64,000 bases of DNA, from assembly GCF_000699445.3 (NCBI RefSeq), contig NC_067197.1, positions 11,786,152-11,850,151 of the forward strand, written 5' to 3'. Both the position numbers and the translations under genes were made by a program. The notes beneath the pieces are model-generated. The model was not told where the DNA came from. It saw only the letters and a program-made list of their open reading frames with translations, and searched no databases. This DNA comes from Schistosoma haematobium (Eukaryota > Platyhelminthes > Trematoda > Strigeidida > Schistosomatidae). Below are positions 12,198 to 64,000 of the stretch, in pieces. The first letter of the stretch is position 1, and the number at the start of each line of letters is the position of its first letter.

Positions 12198-12554
12198 GTT
12201 CAGTCGCTTTCAATAACTGTATGAATTTGCATACCAGATGTCAGACCTTCTTTCAATTAAAAATGGTAACCAATGAGATCAGCTGCGTAAGGAGTAGTAC
12301 TCTGTCAAAAATGAACATAATCGGTAATTAAGCACACTTACAGATACAGATCAATTTATTTCAACCGAATGATTTTGTATACAATATGACACGTTAAAAT
12401 TTTCGGATTTATCTCATATGTGGTAGGCGATATACATTTCTATAAATAGTCCAAAATATGCAACAAACTACTGTTTTGTGCTATTAAGATCTTATAAGTT
12501 CCGCGGCTGGTAACAATTCTTTATGAAAATGATTGCTACAGATTTCTTGACTGA

Positions 12555-12800
12555 TATATTATTATCAGAAGGGGATTTTGTCGATATTATAGTAACTTTA
12601 GTAGTTGAGATCATGAGTCAATTGAAGCTAGACCATCATGGAAAACCTGGAAGCACTGGATGGCCGTTTCGTCTTAGTATGGGACAGGATAGTGGATGCA
12701 CACTGCTGAGGAGTCCTACAGTAGAACGAAACAGTTGTCCAGTGCTTGCAAGTTTTCCATGGTGGTCTAGCTTCAATTGACTCATGATCTTAACTACTAA
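12555..12800. mobile_element. Palindromic hammerhead retroposon (fold-back form)
   Basis: The left arm begins atcagaaggggattttgt and reads gatcatgagtcaattgaagc...ctggaagcactgg; the right arm is its inverse, ending gcttcaattgactcatgatc. The centre is collapsed: no tRNA-like part remains. The right arm carries a near-complete hammerhead (separate entry). The left arm ribozyme is cut off after its 3' half. Confidence 0.75.
12701..12744 (+). ncRNA. Hammerhead ribozyme candidate, near-intact
   Basis: Stem I is CACTG (12701-12705) with CAGTG (12740-12744). The core CTGAGGA at 12706-12712 and GAAA at 12728-12731 are intact. Stem II GTCC/GAAC carries one C-A mismatch. Stem III is two pairs (A-T, C-G) closing a 4-base loop. 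The cleavage triplet GTC is at 12737-12739. The core matches the hammerhead consensus CUGANGA/GAAA; activity is inferred and may be lowered by the stem II mismatch. Confidence 0.65.
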
Positions 12801-13439
12801 AATTGATATATTATTATATAAAAATGAGTAAAATCTGATAAATTACTTACATACTCAAATTGACAGAAAAGACAGTAAGTTCTCAAAACAAGGTATCTAA
12901 TCAATTGTCAAACTTCAATAACTGAAGAAAGTATAGTTATCTAACAGTGTTCAAGACAGAAGAGTCTTTTAGCATAAGATACGGGATATCTGATACGAAA
13001 CTCATTCCATATCAATGACTTCTAAATAATTTGTTACGGTTATACTACTCACAAGCAATAAACATATTCACTTTGAACAAATTGTTTGTTGTTTGAATAA
13101 GTAGATAAGTGAAACTTCTATGATACATACTTGTGTATTGTACTCTGAGTACATCATATTTTCTCATTGGACGCTCAACACATTTTTGTTTACTCTGTTA
13201 CTATGGTGTATATACTGTGATCAAACAGGCTTCATGAAACTAAGGCCATTCACCAGGTGACATGATATTCATCAACATTTATTAAACATTTATAAACTCT
13301 ATTCAAATGAACAAAATTAGAACTTTCCAGCAATGAAAGTTTTCATTTCGACAATACCAACTGTACAGTCATATTGATAGTTGACATTTTTGCACTAGCG
13401 GTCTATAATAAAATAGAGAATTATTAAGTCATTAAGACA

Positions 13440-13642
13440 AGTACTGAAAGGCAATCATTATGTTGTGACGTGAGACTGCAGATTAGAGTGAAGCGTTTTA
13501 TCAATCGCTTCAGTGACACGGAAAACACGTACGAACATCCTAGAGTCCCGATTGGCCCTGCTTCGCTGTCTATCCCAGCCAGTTGAGTCCAGAACACAAG
13601 TCTTAGCCTCTGAGATATGAATCATTATATTTCAGACATACT
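13440..13642. repeat. Dispersed repeat shared with 24655-24845
   Basis: Shared landmarks include aaaacacgtacga, ctagagtc, a run ending gtcttagcctctg and tttcagacatact. After catact the two copies diverge: here the LTR-like repeat begins, while at 24845 the repeat continues into gggtttatatacc. The family is unknown. Confidence 0.5.
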
Positions 13643-14093
13643 TGTAGTGTTAGACATTAGTTTTAGCCCATAATATATCTTATTCTAGTTTTCGGACATT
13701 CCATTCTATTCATTCTACTTGAGTCATATTTTGACCTTGTCAATTATTCGCTTATCAGTCTTGACTGCTTTTTTATATGAGCGTATATGTGTGCACACTT
13801 CATATCCCGTGTCTCATCACATGTCTGTAGTTTATTTTGTCTGCCTATAAATATTACGTAACGCCTGGCTAGAAATGGAGTTGGCTTACCAGCCATGTCC
13901 CTTGCGCGTCATTTTGCTTTGTTCTACCACATTCACTTTACATACAAAATATATATATTCAAAGGCCATTCTCGTTAATTGACTTATCTAAATTCCGTTA
14001 TTGGCTAACGTGATTTAAGTCGACGATGATATACGAGAAAAGGCGATAACAATCATTTATACGATCTTGGAGTCAGATCTACGGGCTACTAAA
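13643..14093 (+). mobile_element. LTR-like repeat (probable solo LTR)
   Basis: It starts tgtagtgtta and ends ggctactaaa, with cttgagtcatattttgac, catcacatgtctgtag, ctataaatatta and ttgacttatctaaattccgt in the same order as in the copies at 36495 and 42462. The left end sits exactly inside another repeat. I see no matching target duplication. Confidence 0.6.
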
Positions 14094-14489
14094 GTGGTGA
14101 GCCCTTCAACGAATATCGTCGATCTAAATGATGACAAAATCAAACTACGGGCCTCCACTAAAGGTACACATTCACAACCCATTACATGATATAACACAGA
14201 GTTTTCAGAAATCACACAGTGCTCCAACCAAGGATGAAAGTACTTGGCATTATGGTTAATTTGTCAATGGTTCTCAAGGTGTTGTCGGTTAATGATAAAA
14301 ATTCAGTTGTCCTAAAATGATTCAAATGAATAATCCATCATGATCGTTTTCTGCGTTGTTCTCTGGTATTTTCGAAATTGGTCATAAGAAAATATATAAC
14401 CCACTAGGAAATAGTTTAAGTGACGTGTACTAACTTCGATGTAATTTTCGCAATTGAAATCATGTGTCTCTCTAAGGTAGATCACCATT

Positions 14490-14725
14490 AAGAACCTGTA
14501 AGCACTGGATGGCCGTTTCATCCTGTCATGATACTTCTCAACAGCACGCATCCATAAATCCGCACACGGGACTCGAATCCATGACCGGTCTTTCACGCGA
14601 ACGTTTAACCTTTAGACCACTGGGTCGGGATCTAAAAGTGTTAATGTCTAACTTAGATCGACTCGTAGTTTCTACTGTGAAAATACTACAATCTCCACAA
14701 ATCCCTCATATTGATTTATTGTAAT
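14490..14725 (-). repeat. tRNA/hammerhead retroposon, minus sense, diverged
   Basis: The minus strand reads tRNA-like part (14560-14632, B box near gactcgaatccat on the + strand), then a ribozyme remnant at 14507-14555, then the arm. The ribozyme core is mutated: on the + strand the position expected to be ctcctcag is cttctcaac. The linker follows at 14640-14710. Confidence 0.65.
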
Positions 14726-15559
14726 TCACAAACGCACTGGCAGTAAATACAGGAGTCTACAAGGAAGGAATTCAGCTACATGTCTATTTCAATAAAATTA
14801 TACTTTGATACTAAAATATATCACCAGAAATCCCCTAACACGTTTAACAACGATGGAAGTATGGGAGGAGCAATAAGCACACCACCTATCGCTACAGGTG
14901 TTTGAAATCTGTAGTATACTGCTTATCCAGTTTTATAACCATAAGGTTATTAAATTTATCAACAAATCAAATTAGAGTCCTATTAAGAACATTTTCCCTA
15001 TAGTTTCACATATCGATACTGATAATATGATTGTAACTCCGATGGCTTTTCGGTAATCCGTTAACTACAATCTATAAAGTATCATTTTATGCAACTTCAA
15101 GAAACTATACATAACATTTATTGGGGTTCAGACTTTGAACAAAAAGGGAGGACTAATAAATTTGGCTGTGCTATCTGGGATATGTAATAGGTGAAATGTC
15201 AAGTGATTATTTATCTCAAACTGATTTATCTATGGCTTTTTCAATATGAGCCAATTTCATTAGCCCAATGAGATGATATTTATCAGAAGTAACATATATT
15301 TGAAGAAAGCTAGGAGTGATCAAACAAATACATTATCAATTCATGAAGTCTTTGACTGTTAGATCAGGTCTAAAAAGACGTGAAGATCGTGAATTCGGAC
15401 GACTAATGCTCATTTCCGAGGAGTCGCATACTAGGAAGAAATAACTATCAACTACTTGATGATATTCATTGGTTATCTAAATAAGATAAATGTATGTTGT
15501 AAACCATGTGATTCAACAATCTGTCCCAAGCAATCATAGTAATACCATTAGACTGTTAT

Positions 15560-16572
15560 TCGGGATCGAAATTCAAAGTTTGATTGAGAATATCTTAATG
15601 ATTTTGTAAATATACCTTCTTCAACAAAGTACTTCGGGGTCAGAAAGGTCTGCTTACTCTCGCCCTTTTCTCTTTCTTCTGGTGTTCGATTGTATTCTCG
15701 ACTTCGACATCTTAGAGGAAACATGCAATGCAATGGACAGCTCGGAATCAATTAGAAGATTTGTATTTCGCAGACGACCTGGCACTTCGATCCGACACAA
15801 ATCAACAAATGCAGATGAAGACAACCGGTGTAGCAGCAGTCTCTGCATCAGTAGGCCTCAACATACACAAGGGAAAACCGAGATCCTCAAATACAACATG
15901 GAAAATACCAACCCACTCTGGCTTGGTGGGGAGACTCTCGAAGAGGTGGAAAGTTTCACTTATCTGGGTAGCGTCATCGATGAAGGAGGAGGATCGGATG
16001 CAGACGTAATGGCGAGGATTGGCAAAGCAAGGGCCACATTCCTACAGTTGAGGGACATATGGAACTCGAAACAACTGTCAATGAATATCAAAGTCAGAAT
16101 CTTCAACAGGAACGTGAAGATAGTTCTACTGTACAGACCTGAAACTTGTAGAACCACCACAACCATCACCACAAAGGTACAAGTATTTATAAACAATTGC
16201 CTACACAAGATACTCAATGTCCGTTGTTGACCGGACACCATCAGCAACAGCCTTCTATGAAAGAGAACAAACCAGCTTTCAGGTGAAGAGGATTTTAAGA
16301 AAAGACGTTGGAAGTGGATAGTACATACATTACGGAAATCACCAAACTGCATCGCAAGACTAACACTAACTTGGAATTCCGAAGGGAAACGGAAAAGAGG
16401 AAGGTCAAAGAACACACTGCGTTGAGAATTGGAAGCAGATATGAAAAGGATCAATAGTAACTGGAAACAACTCGAAAGGATTGTCCAGGACAGAGTTGGA
16501 TGGAGAATGCTGATGGACAGCCTATGCTCCTTCACGAGGAGTAACAGGTGTAAGTAAGTAAGTAAGTAAGTA
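15560..16572 (+). mobile_element. RTE-like non-LTR retrotransposon fragment, degenerate
   Basis: One frame from 15728 gives NQLEDLYFADDLALRSDT, the RT active site (FADD). A shift near 15870 moves to GETLEEVESFTYLGSVID, SDADVMARIGKARATFLQL and NCLHKILNVRC-stop, then the C-terminal [33 protein letters not shown] and [19 protein letters not shown]. Stops and the frameshift show it is dead. The 3' end is a (taag)n run at 16551-16572, typical of RTE/SR2-type schistosome elements. It lies 0.8 kb upstream of the cyclase start codon. Confidence 0.85.
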
Positions 16573-17347
16573 CCAGAATACTTATGTTTGCCTGCATACC
16601 AATAGTTATAATGTACAAACTTTTTCAATTATTTAATTCATAATCCTTTAGTTTCATAAGCATTTCAAAGTTACATTTATAACAAATATATGAACAAAAT
16701 AATAATAGGTATATCGAAGAACCAATTAAATACAACTGAAACTGACTCGCAATAATGAGGCGTTACCTTATTTTAATTTTTCTCTTATTTATATTGAAAA
16801 TAGAGTAAAAGGGAAAAACAACGGGTATATATATATATATTCGTAAGTCAGACACAAAACGAAAAAGAGAACCATAATTCATAACTCATTCATTATTACA
16901 AACTGTTATCTTATTCACAATTACATTATTAAATAACAGATATCTTATTGTCTAATTAGACTATTTCAGTAATCATAGCATTTGTTTACATAGAAACAAA
17001 AAACAATATATACAATTTACACAGATTGAGTGGTGAGGAACCGATCTCCTTTTATTAAAGTCAATCTATGTATATAGACGTATGAAGAGAGAGAGAGAGA
17101 GAGGTAAACAATTTTCGATTTCTTTTCTGAAATGGATCATCAGTTCATTTCATAATAATAATAATGATAACAATAAATTATGAGCATAGTAACAACAATC
17201 ATTAATGACATGAATTTGTATATGAAAAACTTATTCATTATCCCTAAATTATCATTAATACCATTCATTATCCTCTTATTCATTATGATTATTATTATTA
17301 CTTCCAAAGAAATAAGTAATATATACATACATATCTAATTCCAAATA

Positions 17348-61219
<43,872 letters not shown>

Positions 61220-61571
61220 TAACCTCCTTGTTGTTTTTAGTTTTCGTTTTAAATGTTTATTGTTGAAAACTGTTTCAAAGGTAGAATAATATTGTCTAAT
61301 ATCTGGTTATACACTAGAGAAGTCTAGAAAACTCGTATAAATATTCGTCTTTATTGATCGTCAGGTTGACAATAAGAAGTAAACCAAGACAGGTTATAAA
61401 AAGTGTGGTAGATTAAATGACACTAGGAAAACTACATTGCATTCACAGATGTAGACAATTATTCATGATGTTTTATGTGGTAAATTTTTATCATAAATTA
61501 TGATTCATGGCCGATAACACATTTGATTAAAAGTCACTTTTTGATCACTAATAAACATCTTATTCATAATA

Positions 61572-61800
61572 AATGATAGTTGAATTCATGAGTCCATTAA
61601 AGCTAGACCACCATGGAAAACCTGGAAGCACTGGACGGTTGTTTCGTCCAAATATGGGACTCCTCAACAGTGCGCATCCACGATCTCGTCTCATACTAGG
61701 ACGAAAAGGCCGTCCAGTGCGTCCATGTTTTTCATGGTGGTCTCATAGATTCAACTATAAAATTATTAAGATCTCCATAAAACCCTTTTCTGATAATAAA
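61572..61800. mobile_element. Palindromic hammerhead retroposon, collapsed centre
   Basis: Arms gttgaattcatgagtccatt and their inverse. The minus-strand ribozyme has T for C at the first core base; the plus-strand one has lost the CTGA core (ctcatactaggacgaaaagg). No tRNA-like part remains. Confidence 0.75.
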
Positions 61801-62494
61801 TCATAGATAAACTTCACAATAGTTTTGATAATTTACTCTAAACTAAATTAGCTTTGTTTTGTCGGTTAATAACCGCATTACATCTAGTCTATTCGGATAG
61901 ATATGATTTGGTGAAAATATTAAATGTAACATACTGAAAGTATACCCAAATTTAATGCAGTTCAACTATAAGATACCATTTGTTTGAATTATTCGTTAAT
62001 TCATAATTCTTAACACTTGATTAGAACAACTGATATCTATTTTTGAATCTGTTCTATAGAATCATTCAGGTTTTCAATAGTTAATAAAGAAGGAATGAAT
62101 TGAGCGAAGAAATTTCTTTTCAATTAGTTTTTCATCATGGTTCTACACTAATATATATACGTTTTACAATAATAATATAATACTCATCGAGTGGATACGT
62201 TACGTAATAATTACATAATGACATTTAAATTAACATTGATTAATTGGAAGAGAGAGGATTATTAATATTCAAAGTAATCAAGAAGTTGCTATGTTGCGTA
62301 ATATAAGAAACAAAGAAGGAATAGAATTTTACCGGATGGTCAATAGGATAGTAGTTACGTAAGAATCAAGAGATGAATGTTGAGAAGTTATAAGGCTCAA
62401 AAGCGATAGAATCAAAATTATAAAAATTACAAAAATTTTAAAATAAAAATAAAAAATGGAAGAAGTATGAAAAATAGTTCTTCTGACGGAAATT

Positions 62495-63911
62495 TTATAC
62501 TGAAGGCCAGGGTAGAGAAAGTGATTGTACGAATTTCTTTTGGATGCAAAGGTCAGGTTTGTGAACATGGATTGCGATGGCTTCCGCAATGTGCAAAAGG
62601 CGCACTCGTAAACCATGTGGTAGATTTGATGGAATATTGTAGATAACCTTAAAAGCTTTATTCACTTCGACTTGATGACTTGTGCCAACCGAGTGAGAGA
62701 GAATAGAACTTTTAATCATTTTCACCTGTCCTTTGCTTAGCCATGTTGGATGATGTTCTGTAATGCGGTGACGGACCTGTCGAATTGTACACCCTATGTA
62801 ACTGGATCCACAGGAGCAGTTGAAACGATAGATACACATAGATTTGGCGAATTCTGGCAGTCTGTCTTTAATGGATGTTCCTATTTTCGGGTGGTTGTAG
62901 AAGATGACATTTAATCTGGCAACATTAAATGTTTTTTGTACAGCTCTTCTTAGTTTCTGAGTCATGACTTCTTCAATGGTGTCATTTATGAATTGTAGTT
63001 TTATGAATAATACCTTCTTGGGGACAGTGAGTATTTTTGTCCTTGTTTTCTTCTCCGTCATATGTTTTTCGGTGAATTTCATTGGGTACCCATTCAGACT
63101 GAGTAGGTTCCGAATATTGTTCAATTCATCTTCAATAGTGTCTTCAGAACAGATCATTCTAGCACGATGTGTCAAGATCTTTATTAAGTTACTTTTGTAT
63201 CTGATTGGAACTGCACTGTGGAAATGAGTGTATTGACCAGCTGCTGACTTTCTGTGTACTCTTCTTTTTATAGTTCCGTCTGTTCTTCTAGTTAGTTGGA
63301 CATCTAGAAAAGATATGCTATTATTTTGTTCATCTTCTGATGTAAAGTTAATTGATGGGTGAACGTTATTAAATATATTAAGTAAATTGTGCTTATCATT
63401 TTCTTTTTCTAATACTATGAAGGTATCATCTATATAGCGATAATAAGTTGGTAAATGGGTAATTGTACTTTTGAGTGGTCCATTTTCCAGTTTTGCAAGG
63501 AAAATATTAGCCAGTAGAGGGCCCAATGGTGATCCCATGGCGACTCCATCTAGTTGTCTATAGTATTCATTGCCAAATCTGAATTGGACGTTCATAGTGC
63601 ATCTAAGAATTAACTGTTTTATCGAGCATGCGGGAATCGGGGTTTCTATGCGTCTCGCCGTTAGTTCATTGCAAATAAATTCAACCGTTTCGAGTAGTGG
63701 AATATTAGTGAATAATGATGATACGTCAAGTGATATCATGAATTTATTCTTGACTGATAGATTTTTTATGTTCTCCACAAATTCAAAGGAATCTTTGACA
63801 CTATGTCTGACAATTTCTTTGTGTAATGGTTGAAGAATTTGCACCACCCATTTTGCTAAATTATGATACGCTGAGTTATTCATCTCTAATACTGGTCGGT
63901 TATGTGTATCA
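62495..63911 (-). mobile_element. Penelope-like element: reverse transcriptase plus GIY-YIG endonuclease, 5' truncated
   Basis: A 462-codon open frame (63883 down to 62495) encodes the catalytic C-terminal part of a Penelope-like protein. RT motifs: FMISLDVSSLFTNIP (about 48-62, metal Asp53), QLDGVAMGSPLGPLLANIFL (110-129), RYIDDTFIVLE (149-159, catalytic IDD) and ISFLDVQLTRR. The endonuclease follows at about 350-380: CIYRFNCSCGSSYIGCT, then RHRITEHHPTWL with the GIY-YIG family Arg and Glu. Homology continues in frame upstream of the first Met (RPVLEM) to about 63911, where the frame stops and a hammerhead-retroposon arm begins, so roughly the first third of a full element is missing. The open frame suggests recent insertion. 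Confidence 0.92.
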
Positions 63912-64000
63912 AACTAGGACAAAGTGACCGTATTGTACTACCAGCTTTTCAATAGTTGTCGAACTCAAATCAGTGCTTGATCTCAATGACGTTATCAAAC
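63912..64000 (+). repeat. Hammerhead-retroposon 3' portion, abutting the Penelope element
   Basis: ctaggacaaagtgaccgtat, then accagcttttcaatagttgt and gcttgatctcaatgacg follow the ribozyme 3' half and arm of the retroposon. GAAA is mutated to aaag. It continues out of the window. Confidence 0.55.

Larger units (their letters stand above)
9824..17347. other. Intergenic region between PDE9 and guanylate cyclase
   Basis: About 7.5 kb without a host gene I can support. It contains T-rich low-complexity sequence with possible poly(A) signals (10002-10540), (TA)n at 11577-11596, LTR-like repeats (11727-12197, 13643-14093), a palindromic hammerhead element (12555-12800), a further retroposon (14490-14725) and an RTE-like fragment (15560-16572). 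The cyclase promoter should lie in 16573-17347, where I see only (TA)n near 16829 and a (GA)n run near 17085-17102, with no clear core element. Confidence 0.65.

Noticed and set aside
15960..16628. 222-codon minus-strand open frame
   Set aside because: It is the shadow of the RTE-like RT C-terminus on the + strand.
17140..17328. Minus-strand frame rich in Ile/Met upstream of the cyclase
   Set aside because: Low-complexity AT-rich sequence; no homology pattern.
9824..17347. Trans-spliced operon of PDE9 and guanylate cyclase
   Set aside because: The 7.5-kb gap with several transposons is far too long for a trematode polycistron, and the cyclase begins with its own signal peptide codons.

Overview
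The window reads as genomic DNA of a blood fluke (genus Schistosoma or a very close trematode). The base composition is strongly AT-rich. Short coding exons with GT/AG borders are scattered through introns of 1 to 7 kb, and the non-coding space is packed with schistosome-type repeats: RTE-like and CR1-like non-LTR retrotransposons, a Penelope-like element, solo LTRs, tRNA-like retroposons carrying hammerhead ribozymes, and Sm-alpha-like hammerhead units. Genus is inferred from these repeats and the gene structure; I cannot fix the species.

Two protein-coding genes lie head to tail on the + strand. At 250-9823 are the last three coding exons of a cGMP-type 3',5'-cyclic nucleotide phosphodiesterase of the PDE9 family; its 5' exons lie before the window. 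From 17348 to 61139 are fifteen exons of a receptor (membrane) guanylate cyclase. They encode a signal peptide, an ANF-receptor-like ectodomain with a 14-residue asparagine run, one membrane span, a kinase-like pseudokinase domain, a dimerization helix and most of a class III cyclase domain. Every exon junction I propose keeps reading phase. The 3' end of the cyclase gene lies beyond the window. The neighbours would make and destroy the same messenger, cGMP.

Region by region: 1-9823 PDE9 3' exons, with a 669-bp insertion bounded by a 13-bp duplication (3836-4504), a CR1-like copy (6110-7296) and a cluster of 8-bp-TSD MITEs (8035-9267). 9824-17347 intergenic, with two LTR-like repeats, a palindromic hammerhead element and an RTE-like fragment just upstream of the cyclase. 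18231-61040 cyclase introns filled with repeats, including an intact type I hammerhead of unusual sequence at 37689-37744, well-preserved tRNA-linked hammerheads at 34616-34661 and 53400-53445, and a near-identical inverted repeat pair flanking cyclase exon 13. 61140-64000 the next cyclase intron, with a Penelope-like element (RT plus GIY-YIG endonuclease) on the - strand that abuts a hammerhead repeat at the window edge.

The most striking non-gene signal is the density and variety of self-cleaving hammerhead motifs: at least three sequence classes, on both strands, often inside fold-back elements with a tRNA-like pol III promoter.
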